Below are positions 13,678 through 21,961 of a stretch of 24,013 nucleotides of DNA, in pieces (position 1 is the stretch's first letter; every line of letters begins with the position of its first letter). The notes under the pieces were generated by a model that saw only the letters and a program-made list of their open reading frames with translations, was not told the origin of the DNA and ran no database searches. This stretch comes from Actinomycetes bacterium. Lineage in GTDB: Bacteria; Actinomycetota; Actinomycetes; Propionibacteriales; Propionibacteriaceae. The stretch is from positions 1 through 24,013 of the forward strand of contig JAEXCA010000141.1 of assembly GCA_023393755.1 (NCBI GenBank), read 5' to 3'. The translations under genes and the position numbers were made by a program.

Positions 13678-14430
13678 ATGCGGATCGACCTGAACGCCGA
13701 CCTGGGCGAATCCTTCGGCGCCTGGCGGATGGGGGACGACGCCGCGCTGCTCGGCATCGTGACCAGCGCCAACGTCGCCTGCGGCTTCCATGCCGGTGAC
13801 CCGCGGACCATGCTGTCGACGGTGGCACTCGCCGCCGAGCGTGGCGTCGCGATCGGCGCCCACGTGAGCTATCGCGACCTGGCCGGCTTCGGCCGCCGGT
13901 TCCTCGACATCGCGCCGGACGACCTGTACGCCGACGTGGTCCACCAGCTCGGGGCCCTGGCCGGCGCCTGCCTGGTGTCGGGGACCACCTTCTCGTACGT
14001 CAAGCCGCACGGCGCGCTCTACCACGCGATCGTCCATCACGAGGCCCAGGCCGGAGCGGTGGTGCGGGCGGTCCGCGACTTCGACCCCTCGCTGGTGCTG
14101 CTCGGGGTGCCCGGCGCGGCGTTCCGGACCGCCGCCGAAGCGGGGCTGCCGACCGCCGTGGAGGCGTTCGCGGACCGGGCCTACCGACCCGACGGCAGCC
14201 TCGTCCCGCGCGGTGAGCCGGGCGCCGTGCTGACCGATCCCGACCGGATCGCCGAGCGGGTCGTCCGCCTGGTGACCACCGGATCGATCGACACCGCCGA
14301 AGGCCCGCTGGAGCTGCGGGCCGACTCGGTCTGCGTGCACGGCGACACCCCCGGCGCGGTGGCGATCGCCCGCCGCGTGCGGGAGAGCCTGGAGGCGGCC
14401 GGCGTCGGCCTGGCCGGGTTCGTGGGCTGA
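13678..14430 (+). CDS. pxpA: 5-oxoprolinase subunit A (LamB/YcsF family)
   Basis: A 250-residue LamB/YcsF family protein, subunit A of the ATP-dependent bacterial 5-oxoprolinase that converts 5-oxo-L-proline (pyroglutamate) to L-glutamate. Family motifs seen are the N-terminal DLNADLGESFG, NVACGFHAGDP, GAHVSYRDLAGFGRR, VKPHGALYH, EAFADRAYRPDGSLVPR and the C-terminal CVHGDTPGAV. Length equals the family norm. The ATG at 13678 follows TTAGGGC directly without a separate ribosome-binding site, compatible with a leaderless mRNA. It overlaps pxpB by one base (TGATG) and starts the only plus-strand operon in the window. Confidence 0.95.
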   Translation: MRIDLNADLGESFGAWRMGDDAALLGIVTSANVACGFHAGDPRTMLSTVALAAERGVAIGAHVSYRDLAGFGRRFLDIAPDDLYADVVHQLGALAGACLVSGTTFSYVKPHGALYHAIVHHEAQAGAVVRAVRDFDPSLVLLGVPGAAFRTAAEAGLPTAVEAFADRAYRPDGSLVPRGEPGAVLTDPDRIAERVVRLVTTGSIDTAEGPLELRADSVCVHGDTPGAVAIARRVRESLEAAGVGLAGFVG

Positions 14431-15056
14431 TGCCCGGCCTGCTGCCCTGCGGGCCGGACGCCGTGCTGCTCGAGCCGGCCGATCCGGCGCAGCTGCCCGG
14501 GCTGACCGACGCCCTGACCGGCGGCGCGGTGACCGGGGTGGTCGAGGTGGTGCCGGCGGCGCGTACCCTCCTGGTGCGGTTCGGGTCGGGGCAGGCGCTG
14601 GTGGCCGGACGGGCGGCGCTCGAGCACCTGCTCACCACCGTCCCGGCGGCGATCCCCGCCCCCGACCCGGCCAGGCTGGTCGAGATCGAGGTCAGCTACG
14701 ACGGCCCGGACCTGGCCGAAGTGGGCCGGCTGACCGGGCTCGGCAGCGCGGGGGTGGTCGCCGCCCACACCGCGACCCCGTGGCGGGTCGCCTTCGGCGG
14801 TTTCGCTCCCGGCTTCGCCTACCTGACCGGAGGGGATCCGCGGCTGCGGGTGCCCAGGCGAGCCGAGCCGCGTCCCTCCGTCCCGGCCGGCTCGGTCGGG
14901 TTGGCGGGCGAGTTCTCCGGCATCTACCCGCGCAGCTCGCCGGGGGGCTGGCAGCTGATCGGACGGACCGGCGCCGCGCTGTGGGACGCCACCCGCGAGC
15001 CGCCGGCGCTGCTCGCGCCCGGGCGCTGGGTGCGGTTCGTGGCGGTGACGCCGTGA
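14430..15056 (+). CDS. pxpB: 5-oxoprolinase subunit B (KipI/allophanate hydrolase subunit 1 type)
   Basis: A 208-residue protein of the carboxyltransferase C/D or KipI-like family, subunit B of 5-oxoprolinase. Recognisable are EIEVSYDGPDLAEV, the family block AFGGFAPGFAYLTGGDPRL, VPRRAEPRPSVPAGSVGLAG and YPRSSPGGWQLIGRT. Old annotations call it allophanate hydrolase subunit 1 or kinase inhibitor, but its place between pxpA and pxpC supports the 5-oxoprolinase role. It is joined to its neighbours by TGATG and GTGA overlaps. Confidence 0.95.
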   Translation: MPGLLPCGPDAVLLEPADPAQLPGLTDALTGGAVTGVVEVVPAARTLLVRFGSGQALVAGRAALEHLLTTVPAAIPAPDPARLVEIEVSYDGPDLAEVGRLTGLGSAGVVAAHTATPWRVAFGGFAPGFAYLTGGDPRLRVPRRAEPRPSVPAGSVGLAGEFSGIYPRSSPGGWQLIGRTGAALWDATREPPALLAPGRWVRFVAVTP

Positions 15057-15907
15057 CCGCGCTGCAGGTGGTGCGGCCGGGCCCCCTCGCCCTGCTGCAG
15101 GACGCCGGGCGGCCGGGCCTGGCGGCCCTGGGCATCACCGCCTCGGGAGCCTTCGACCGGGCTGCCTTCCGGGCGGGCGCCGCGCTGGTCGGCAACGACC
15201 CGTCCGGCCGCGCTGCCGCGATCGAGATCACCCTGGGTGGCCTGGCGGTGCGGGCCGTCGGTGGCGCGGTGCGGGTGGCCCTGACCGGCGCGCCGGTTCC
15301 GGCCACGGTGGCCGGTCTGGCAGCACCGTACGGCCGGGCCTTCGGGCTGGCCGACGGCGACGAGCTGGCCGTGGGGATCCCGCCGCGCGGCGTCCGGAGC
15401 TACCTGTCGGTACGGGGCGGGCTGCTCGCCGAACCGGAGTTCGGTTCCCGCTCCCGCGATCTGCTCGCCCACCTCGGCCCGCCGCCGTTGCGGGCCGGCG
15501 ACGTCCTGGAGGTCGGGGGTGCGCCGGCCTGGCTTCCGGCCGCGGACGAGTCGCCGGCGGCGGTGCTGCCGGACATCCTCGAGGTGCTGCCCGGCCCCCG
15601 CCGGGACTGGCTGGCCGACCCGGCCGCACTCGCCCGGCAGTGGGAGGTCTCCCCGCAGTCGGATCGGGTGGGCGTCCGGCTGCTCGGCGAGCCGCTCGCC
15701 TGGGCGGCCGCCCGGGTGGGCACCGAGCTGGCCAGCGAGCCCGTGGTGCGCGGCGGCATCCAGCTACCACCGGCCGGCCTGCCGGTGCTGTTCGGCCCCG
15801 ACCACCCGACCACCGGCGGCTACCCGGTGGTGGGCGTGATCGCCGACCCTGACCAGCTGGCCCAGCTCCGACCCGGGGACCGGATCGGGCTGCGCTGGAG
15901 CGACTGA
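15053..15907 (+). CDS. pxpC: 5-oxoprolinase subunit C (KipA/allophanate hydrolase subunit 2 type)
   Basis: A 284-residue biotin-dependent carboxyltransferase/KipA-like protein, subunit C of 5-oxoprolinase. Family blocks are LQVVRPGPLALLQDAGRPG, GITASGAFD, LVGNDPSGRAAAIEITLGG, YLSVRGGLLAEPEFGSRSRDL and PTTGGYPVVGVIADPD. The start is GTG at 15053, overlapping the pxpB TGA by four bases; the open frame extends further upstream only as an alternative frame of pxpB. The operon ends here, 58 bp before the convergent lipoprotein gene, with no clear terminator in the gap. Confidence 0.95.
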   Translation: MTALQVVRPGPLALLQDAGRPGLAALGITASGAFDRAAFRAGAALVGNDPSGRAAAIEITLGGLAVRAVGGAVRVALTGAPVPATVAGLAAPYGRAFGLADGDELAVGIPPRGVRSYLSVRGGLLAEPEFGSRSRDLLAHLGPPPLRAGDVLEVGGAPAWLPAADESPAAVLPDILEVLPGPRRDWLADPAALARQWEVSPQSDRVGVRLLGEPLAWAAARVGTELASEPVVRGGIQLPPAGLPVLFGPDHPTTGGYPVVGVIADPDQLAQLRPGDRIGLRWSD

Positions 15908-15965
15908 CCCGCCGCCCGAAACCTCGTGATGCCACCGGGGCAGGCGGTCATGCCTGGACGCGAAC

Positions 15966-18242
15966 TCACCGGGTGACGGTGAGCGGACCGGACGCCGGCC
16001 GCAGCCCGTCCACGCTGGTCGCGCCGTCGACGTCGAGCGTCCAGGTGTACCGGCCCGGCTCGACCAGCTCGCCGGCGGCGTCGCGTCCGTCCCAGCGCAG
16101 GCCCCGGATCGAGCCGCTGGTGGAGGCGTCCACCGGCAGGCTGGCGACCACCACCCCGGCGGCGTCCGCAACCTGGAGCGTCCCGGGCCCGGCCGGGCCG
16201 GTGAGGTCGAACTCCGGCGTCCAGGCGTGCTCTCCGTCCGCCCGGAGCTTTGACATCCGCAGCGTCCCGAGCAGCCGCGGCACCGGGGCATCGAGACCCT
16301 CGATGGTCGCCACCACCCCGCCCTGCGCGCCCGACCAGGCCAGCGTCCGGATGCCGTCGGTGGCGATGTCGACCAGTTCGTCGGCGACCACCACCTCCTC
16401 GCCGGTGGCGAGCACCCGCAGCCTCACCTGCTGGCCGTCGGTGAGCAGCACCCAGCCGTCGCCCAGGGCGAGCACCCACGACTTCTCGGGCAGTTGCCAG
16501 GAGTCACCGGTGCGGTGGTTGAGCACCACCGTGACGTTGCTGGTGTGGGTCTGCCGGGTCGCCGACAGCCACTCCCCCCAGATCCGCCAGTTGTCGTTGC
16601 CGTAGGTCGCTCCCGCGGCGTCGGGCAGGTCGATCGGGAGCGGTTCGGCATCCGGGCGGGCCAGGTCGCGCAGCACGAAGCTTCGGCCGGCCTCCTCCTG
16701 TGGAGCGCTGGCCTCGACCACCAGGCTGCCGAACACCGCCAGCACCGGGCCGGTCCGATACTCGCGACCGTCCACCCTCACCACCCGGGCACCGGCCTTC
16801 CCGCCGCTCAGCCGGGCGTAGGGTCCGCTCAGCCCCCGGAGCCCCGAGCCGGATCCGGGGGTCACCCTGCCGGTCTCGGTGACGCCGTCGTAGAACACCA
16901 GGTCGGCGACCCCGTCCTCGAAGGCGCTGTCCCACTGCACCGCGGTGCGGTCGCCGCTGACGTAGGGCGCTATCACCGTCCGGTCGACCAGTACCGTCGG
17001 CTCGCCCAGGCCGCCTTCCGCGATCGTCCTGGCCCACACCGGCCAGGTCGACCGCCCCGGTGTCACGGCTTCCTGCAGGTACACCACCCGATCGGCCGCC
17101 ACGGCCGGGGATCGCGCCGCGGCCGCCTCCGCGGGTGCGGCGAACAACGCCGTGGCGTTCCCGCTGTCGCTGATCGTCACCGCCACGCCACCCTGCCTGG
17201 CCATCGGTGCCGCGGCGTCGCGGTAGGGCAGCCAGTCCCAGTCGGCGCTGTCGGTGGAGAGCAGGGCCACCCGGTTGCCGCGAACGAACCAGTAGCGGAC
17301 GACCTCCCCGTCCTCGCTGAACAGCGACACCTGCGTGGCCCCGTCCGAGGTGGTGAGATCGGCCTCGTACAGCCAGGTGGCGTAGTCACCGTCGGCCAGC
17401 ACCACGCAGCCGGCATCGGCCGGCGACGCCGCTTCGGCGCGGCAGACCCGGAGCTGGTCGATGCCGCCCACCAGGTAGTGGATCCGGTCGGCACTGACGT
17501 CGACGGCGAGCAATCCCGGCACGGTGACGGAGGTGGCGACGGCATCCGGGGTGAGTGCTCCGACGACCAGTTGCGTCCCCTCGGCGCCGTCCGCCAGGCC
17601 GACCGCGTACCGGCCGTTGCGGCTGAGCCCCGACCAGCGCACCTTCCCGAGCACCGTGGCGTCGGGAAGCCGGGGTTCGACCGGCAGCGCGCGGCTCCCG
17701 GAGACATCGAAGATGCGGGAGTCGTTGAGCAGCACCAGACCGCCGATGTAGTCGATCGGGAAGACCGGGGTGTCATCGTCGGAGTCGCCCTCCTCGACCA
17801 CGTCCAGGTCGTAGTCGAGCGTGGTCACCTCGCCAGTGGCCGGATCCCAGCGCTGGAAGCCGGTGTAGGCGTAGCTCGGCTCGGGCTCCTGGCGGACCCC
17901 GAGGAAGATTCCTCCGTAGCCGATGAACGACCCGTACAGCGGCAGGGTGCCGCGGCCGCTGTAGGCACGCAGCTCGGCCGGGGCGTCCTGCCAGATCCGG
18001 CCGTTGTCGAGGGTGTAGCGGGCGGGCTCGCCCTCGATCAGGAACCGCGTGCCGGTGCCGGCCACCGGCGCGAGGCCGGACGGGACGTGGACGTCGGGGA
18101 TGGTCGCCAGCCGGGTCACCCGTACCCCGGGCGGGGTGGGCGTGGGGGTGGCGGACGGCAGCGGCTGCGCGGCCGCGCAGCCGGCGAGCAGAGCGAATGC
18201 CAGCAGCACGCCCGGCCAGGCCCGGCTAGCCCACTGCTTCAT
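15966..18242 (-). CDS. Large lipoprotein with predicted beta-rich repeats and C-terminal FlgD-like domain
   Basis: A 758-residue exported lipoprotein. The signal peptide ends in lipobox LAGC (Cys22), then a Pro/Thr-rich linker. The body is a long beta-rich region with recurring Trp- and Asp-containing strand patterns, suggestive of a beta-propeller (inference). The last about 85 residues (LQVADAAGVVVASLPVD, LRWDGRDAAGELVEPGRYTW) look like a FlgD-type Ig-like domain. The start at 18242 is chosen over the GTG two codons earlier because GGGGAGG is five bases upstream of that ATG. It overlaps the glycosyltransferase gene by 17 bp, so both probably come from one transcript. The function is unknown; surface binding or assembly with the upstream membrane enzyme is conceivable. 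Confidence 0.8.
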   Translation of the reverse strand: MKQWASRAWPGVLLAFALLAGCAAAQPLPSATPTPTPPGVRVTRLATIPDVHVPSGLAPVAGTGTRFLIEGEPARYTLDNGRIWQDAPAELRAYSGRGTLPLYGSFIGYGGIFLGVRQEPEPSYAYTGFQRWDPATGEVTTLDYDLDVVEEGDSDDDTPVFPIDYIGGLVLLNDSRIFDVSGSRALPVEPRLPDATVLGKVRWSGLSRNGRYAVGLADGAEGTQLVVGALTPDAVATSVTVPGLLAVDVSADRIHYLVGGIDQLRVCRAEAASPADAGCVVLADGDYATWLYEADLTTSDGATQVSLFSEDGEVVRYWFVRGNRVALLSTDSADWDWLPYRDAAAPMARQGGVAVTISDSGNATALFAAPAEAAAARSPAVAADRVVYLQEAVTPGRSTWPVWARTIAEGGLGEPTVLVDRTVIAPYVSGDRTAVQWDSAFEDGVADLVFYDGVTETGRVTPGSGSGLRGLSGPYARLSGGKAGARVVRVDGREYRTGPVLAVFGSLVVEASAPQEEAGRSFVLRDLARPDAEPLPIDLPDAAGATYGNDNWRIWGEWLSATRQTHTSNVTVVLNHRTGDSWQLPEKSWVLALGDGWVLLTDGQQVRLRVLATGEEVVVADELVDIATDGIRTLAWSGAQGGVVATIEGLDAPVPRLLGTLRMSKLRADGEHAWTPEFDLTGPAGPGTLQVADAAGVVVASLPVDASTSGSIRGLRWDGRDAAGELVEPGRYTWTLDVDGATSVDGLRPASGPLTVTR

Positions 18243-19809
18243 CGGCACCTCCCCTACGCGGTGGCTGAATCGAATCTAGTACCCGCTGCCAGGCCGGCGA
18301 GGCTGCCGCGGGAACCGGCTCGCGGATCAGCAGCCGTCCGGCCGACCCGACCACCGGCCAGGACTCGATGCGTTCGGCGTTGTCCGGCCCGAGATCCTCC
18401 GGCGCGCCCTTCACCAGCACCGCGCTGGCGCCCGATCCCAGGTAGTCGGTGAGCAGCCGGTTGAACCGGAGTCGGTTCTCCCGCGGGCTGAGCGCCAGTC
18501 GCTGGGCGGAGAACTTGTAGCCGAGCGGGTCCACCACCACCGGGCAGCCGCGGGCCAGGTTCCGGCGCAGCGTGTCGCTCAACACCAGGGCGGCCGGCCG
18601 GTCGGTGGTGACGCAACCCGGTCGTCCCCGCAGGGCCGTCGCGAGCTCGGGACCTGGGAACCGGTAGCCCACCGACTGGCCGAGCAGCAGCAGATAGGCG
18701 ACGACGATCCCCAGCACCGGCGCACCGAGGGCCAGCCGTCGGAGGCCGGGACGCGGCAGCCGTCCCGCCACGACCGTCACCGCGTTGCCGAGGACCAGGC
18801 ACAGCGGACCGGCGACCAGCGCGGAGTAGTGCGGGTACCAGGTGGGACCGGCCAGCAGCACGGCGACCCCGCTGAGCACCAGCAGGCCGTGCAGCCGCCC
18901 GTCCGCGGTCCGCAGCGCGATCCCGACAGCGATCGCGGCCAGCACCACGGCGACCGCCAGAACGGCCGGCGCCGCCCCGGGCACCGGGCCGACCCCCAGC
19001 AGGTCGGCCAGCCGGCCGGCGGGCGGATCCTCCCGGCGGGTACGTCCCAACTGGTCGATCACGGCGAACTGCACGAACTGCGGCAGGACGGTGGCGAACG
19101 GCAACAGTAGTTGGACGCCGGCCAGCGCGGCGCCGGCCGCCGCCAGGATCGCGCGCCGCGGTCCGTACTGCCAGCCCAGCCAGACCACCAGCACCAGCAC
19201 GCCGACCACGCCCCACAACTTCACCATCGCGGCCGCCCCGAACAGGGCGCCGGCCAGCAGGGTGGGCAGGGTCGCCCCGGGGCTCCGGCGACGCTGCACG
19301 AGCAGCAGGCCGGCCAGCACCAGGAAGCCGGCGACCGCCTCCAGCCGGACATCCCGCTCGGTGTAGAAGGCCGGGAACCACACCGCGTACAGCGCGGCGC
19401 CGATCACCGCCCCAGCCTCCCCGCGCGGTCGCAGGATGAGGTAGATCAGCACCGTGCTGCCCGCCCCGGTGAGCATGATCGCCACCCGCGCGGCGGCCAT
19501 GCCGACCGGGTCGCCGGCCACCGCCCCCAGCCCGGCGAAGGGCAGCAGCGGGAGCAGCATGCCGGGCGGGTGCAGCAGCAGGAAGTCACGGTAGGGCAGC
19601 CGGCCGGACCACAGGCTGACCGCGGCGCTGTAGTAGACGAACGGATCGTAGCTGTCCCGGCCGGTGAGCCCACCGCCGCGCAGCACCGGCACCAGCCGGC
19701 CGAGGAAGGTGAACAGACCGAGCGAGAGCGCAACGGCGATCGTGCGTCGGCGGGGGGTGTCCCCGGGCCGACCGCCGTGCGCCTGGGGCGCGGCCGCGGT
19801 TGCACTCAC
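18226..19809 (-). CDS. GT-C type (ArnT/PMT-like) membrane glycosyltransferase
   Basis: A 527-residue polytopic membrane protein with ten or more hydrophobic segments. The first extracytoplasmic loop contains acidic residues and the pattern GRDSYDPFVYYSAAVSLWSGRLPYRDF with LHPPGMLL, as in GT-C enzymes that use polyprenyl-phosphate sugars (ArnT, PMT, family 39/83). The C-terminal about 150 residues are a soluble extracytoplasmic domain. I prefer the GTG at 19809 to the earlier GTG at 19845 because the same four-base gap after TAGGTT precedes the sigma gene start. Donor and acceptor are unknown. It is followed with overlap by the large lipoprotein, a possible acceptor or partner. Confidence 0.75.
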   Translation of the reverse strand: MSATAAAPQAHGGRPGDTPRRRTIAVALSLGLFTFLGRLVPVLRGGGLTGRDSYDPFVYYSAAVSLWSGRLPYRDFLLLHPPGMLLPLLPFAGLGAVAGDPVGMAAARVAIMLTGAGSTVLIYLILRPRGEAGAVIGAALYAVWFPAFYTERDVRLEAVAGFLVLAGLLLVQRRRSPGATLPTLLAGALFGAAAMVKLWGVVGVLVLVVWLGWQYGPRRAILAAAGAALAGVQLLLPFATVLPQFVQFAVIDQLGRTRREDPPAGRLADLLGVGPVPGAAPAVLAVAVVLAAIAVGIALRTADGRLHGLLVLSGVAVLLAGPTWYPHYSALVAGPLCLVLGNAVTVVAGRLPRPGLRRLALGAPVLGIVVAYLLLLGQSVGYRFPGPELATALRGRPGCVTTDRPAALVLSDTLRRNLARGCPVVVDPLGYKFSAQRLALSPRENRLRFNRLLTDYLGSGASAVLVKGAPEDLGPDNAERIESWPVVGSAGRLLIREPVPAAASPAWQRVLDSIQPPRRGGADEAVG

Positions 19810-19845
19810 CCTGAACCTACGCACCGGCGGCGCCAGGCGTGGCAC
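19810..19845 (-). promoter_or_regulatory. Sigma-regulon promoter-like motif before the glycosyltransferase
   Basis: On the minus strand GTGCCACGCC (19845-19836), 16 bases, TAGGTT (19819-19814), four bases, then GTG AGT. The same two blocks, spacing and start context precede the sigma factor gene at 21781-21743. Confidence 0.6.
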
Positions 19846-19872
19846 CGGCCGGTCACTCCGGCGGTGCCGGGT

Positions 19873-21219
19873 TCAGCGGACCTGGTCGTTGCTGGCGGTG
19901 ATCGCGGCCGGATCGACCGGGGTGAGCAGGCCGGCCAGCTCGCCCGCGGAGAGACCCCAGCAGTTGTGCGGCGCGACCCGGCGGCAGACCCCGGTGTCAC
20001 CGACCCAGTCGTGCGGGTCGGTGCCGAGCTCGACCCTGGGCAGCGGAGCCACGGCGGCCCAGCTGGCGTCCGCGGGCCGATACAGGTAACCCCCGAGCAC
20101 CACCCGGTCGGCCGCGTCGGGGAAGACCCGCGGCACCCAGCCGGCGTCGCTGGGCCGTTCGTGGTCCAGCGACCCGCCGGGCAGCGGTACCTCGACCGGC
20201 CGCCAGCCGCCCGCCGGGTCCAGCACCAGGGCGGTGTCGGCCGCCGGATCGTCCGAGGTCAGGACCGCGTAGCCGTCCGAGGTCGCCTGGACGGCGTCCA
20301 GCCGCCGGCCGGTGCCGGGATGCGAGCTGGGTTCGGACACCGCTCCGGTGGCGGGATCCCAGGTGACCGCGACCACCTCGCCGCCGTCGTACGTGGCCGC
20401 CACCAGAGCGGCCTGCGACCCCTCGGACCCCACCCGGCCGGCGATCACCGCCGTCGGCGAACCGCCGGTGCCGAGATCGAGCGTGCCGCGGCGCCAGCGT
20501 CCGGCGCCCGGATCGTAGAACTGATAGCCCACCGCGGCGTCGCCGGTGGCCGGCTCCAGGCAGAACACCCCGGCGGCCAGGCCGACCGGCTGACAGCCGG
20601 TGCCGCCGTCCGCCACCACGGCTGGTTTCCAGGTGGAACCGGCCACGGCGTAGCGGTACAGCCGCGGCTCGTCGCCGGCCACCACCACGTCCACCCCGGT
20701 ACCGCGGGCGAAGGCACCGAGCGTGACGCACTCCGAGCCCTGGTACGCCGGGCCGTCCGGAAGCGGCTCCCACCGGTCGACGGCGGGGTGGTAGCGATAG
20801 CCCTGCAGCCGGCAGCCCTCGGTCTGGGGCAGGGTGGCAACCAGGTAGACGGTGCCGTCCACGGTCGCCTGCGCATACTGGTCCACCTGCACCGGCGCGG
20901 TGATCCGGCGGGTCCACGAGACGGTCGGCCGCGGCGTCGCGGTGACGGTGCCGGGGCTGGCCGCGACGGTCGGCACCGGGACGGCGGGCAGCGGCCGGGA
21001 GAGCAGGTGGACGACGGCGATGCCACCGGGGATCACCACCGCGGCCGCCGCGGCGACGGCGAGCCAGCGGAGGCCGCCACCTGCCCGGTTGGCCGGGCGG
21101 TTCGCGGCGCGACGTATGCCGGCGGCGGTGATCGGCTCGAAGTCGGCCCGGTCGACCTGACGGGCGAAGTGCTCGCGCAACGCCTCGGTGAACTCGGGGG
21201 GTTCGTTCAGGTCAGGCAT
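19873..21219 (-). CDS. Membrane anti-sigma-like protein with extracytoplasmic beta-rich domain
   Basis: A 448-residue single-span membrane protein encoded directly after an ECF sigma factor with an 8-bp overlap. About 48 N-terminal cytoplasmic residues (EFTEALREHFARQV) are followed by a transmembrane helix near 50-72 and a 370-residue outer domain with six cysteines in likely pairs (GCRLQGY/SECVTLG, GCQPVG/FCLEP, VCRRVAPHNCWG). Position and topology suggest an anti-sigma factor or sensor. The HxxxCxxC zinc motif of classical ECF anti-sigma factors is absent, so this is inferred from context. GGGAGGG four bases before the ATG sets the start. The outer domain resembles the lipoprotein at 15966 in general beta-propeller-like style, not in obvious sequence. 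Confidence 0.72.
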   Translation of the reverse strand: MPDLNEPPEFTEALREHFARQVDRADFEPITAAGIRRAANRPANRAGGGLRWLAVAAAAAVVIPGGIAVVHLLSRPLPAVPVPTVAASPGTVTATPRPTVSWTRRITAPVQVDQYAQATVDGTVYLVATLPQTEGCRLQGYRYHPAVDRWEPLPDGPAYQGSECVTLGAFARGTGVDVVVAGDEPRLYRYAVAGSTWKPAVVADGGTGCQPVGLAAGVFCLEPATGDAAVGYQFYDPGAGRWRRGTLDLGTGGSPTAVIAGRVGSEGSQAALVAATYDGGEVVAVTWDPATGAVSEPSSHPGTGRRLDAVQATSDGYAVLTSDDPAADTALVLDPAGGWRPVEVPLPGGSLDHERPSDAGWVPRVFPDAADRVVLGGYLYRPADASWAAVAPLPRVELGTDPHDWVGDTGVCRRVAPHNCWGLSAGELAGLLTPVDPAAITASNDQVR

Positions 21220-21745
21220 GGTCCCTCCCTTCAGCCTGGCGGAGCTGGGCCAGGGCACGGTGCACCAGCGAGCGGGCTGTGGCCGCGCTGCAGCCCAGCA
21301 CCTCGCCGATGTCGGCGAACTCGCGATCCTCGAAGTAGCGCAGCACCACCGCGGCGCGTTGCCGCACCGGCAGGCGCTCCAGCAGCGTCCGCAGGTAGAC
21401 CGAGTGGACCACCTGGTCGGCACCGGCGACGACTCCGCCGCGGACCTCCTCAACGACCAGTTCGCGGCGCCGCTTGCGCCAGCGGGAGACGTTGGCGTTG
21501 ACGATGCTGCGCCGGACGTAGGCTCCGGGGTCGCGGTCGGCGGTGATCCTCGGCCACACCCGGAAGGCACCCAGCAGGGCGTCCTGGACGGCGTCGTGGG
21601 CGTCCTCGACGTTGCCGATCACCAGGTAGGCGAAGTGCTGCAGCGCCAGGTTGTGGTCGGCGACGAAACGGTCGAAGTCCCCCTCGTCCCCGCGGGCAGC
21701 GACGACCTCCACGCGCGCCTCCTGCACAGCCAAGGGTGGACTCAT
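21212..21745 (-). CDS. ECF-type RNA polymerase sigma factor (SigE-family, actinobacterial)
   Basis: A 177-residue extracytoplasmic-function sigma factor. Region 2 is DFDRFVADHNLALQHFAYLVIGNVEDAHDAVQDALLGAF with following RVW, and region 4 is LERLPVRQRAAVVLRYFEDREFADIGEVLGCSAATARSLVHRAL, containing the HTH that reads the -35 box. It belongs to the group with short leader that often precedes a membrane protein gene in actinobacteria. The ATG at 21745 is chosen over the upstream GTG at 21781 because the latter would run through the promoter-like motif. The motif shared with the glycosyltransferase operon suggests autoregulation. Confidence 0.88.
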   Translation of the reverse strand: MSPPLAVQEARVEVVAARGDEGDFDRFVADHNLALQHFAYLVIGNVEDAHDAVQDALLGAFRVWPRITADRDPGAYVRRSIVNANVSRWRKRRRELVVEEVRGGVVAGADQVVHSVYLRTLLERLPVRQRAAVVLRYFEDREFADIGEVLGCSAATARSLVHRALAQLRQAEGRDHA

Positions 21746-21781
21746 CCCTAACCTACGCACGATCCACGCCCGGCGTGGCAC
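21746..21781 (-). promoter_or_regulatory. Sigma-regulon promoter-like motif before the sigma gene
   Basis: On the minus strand GTGCCACGCC (21781-21772), 16 bases ending GTGCG, TAGGTT (21755-21750), AGGG, then ATG AGT. It is the twin of 19845-19807. The four-base gap means transcription would start at or inside the start codon region, i.e. a leaderless or near-leaderless mRNA. The remaining gap 21782-21961 shows nothing else recognisable. Confidence 0.6.
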
Positions 21782-21961
21782 CTCCGGCCAGAAACGGAGA
21801 TCGCGTCCCCCGACGCAGCCTGGTGCCGTACTTTCCCGGCCAAACCGCCGGCGGGAAGCCGGGCGAGTGCGACACCAGAACGGGGTTCACACCAGGGTGA
21901 CTCGGCTTGGGGCGGGGACGCCGGCCAGGCCATCGGCCAGAGTGAACGAGCCGTCCCAGGG

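Noticed and set aside
15908..15965. Terminator between the convergent pxpC and lipoprotein genes
   Set aside because: No convincing stem-loop with a U-tract could be found in either direction.
19111..21501. A 796-codon open frame on the plus strand, and other long plus-strand frames opposite mtr, resB, the MFS gene and the lipoprotein
   Set aside because: All lie antisense to clear genes in very GC-rich DNA, have Arg/Pro/Gly/His-rich composition without family motifs, and are expected by chance.
21746..21781. Twelve extra N-terminal residues on the sigma factor from the GTG at 21781
   Set aside because: They would be encoded by the promoter-like motif shared with the glycosyltransferase gene, where the homologous bases would encode an unrelated extension.
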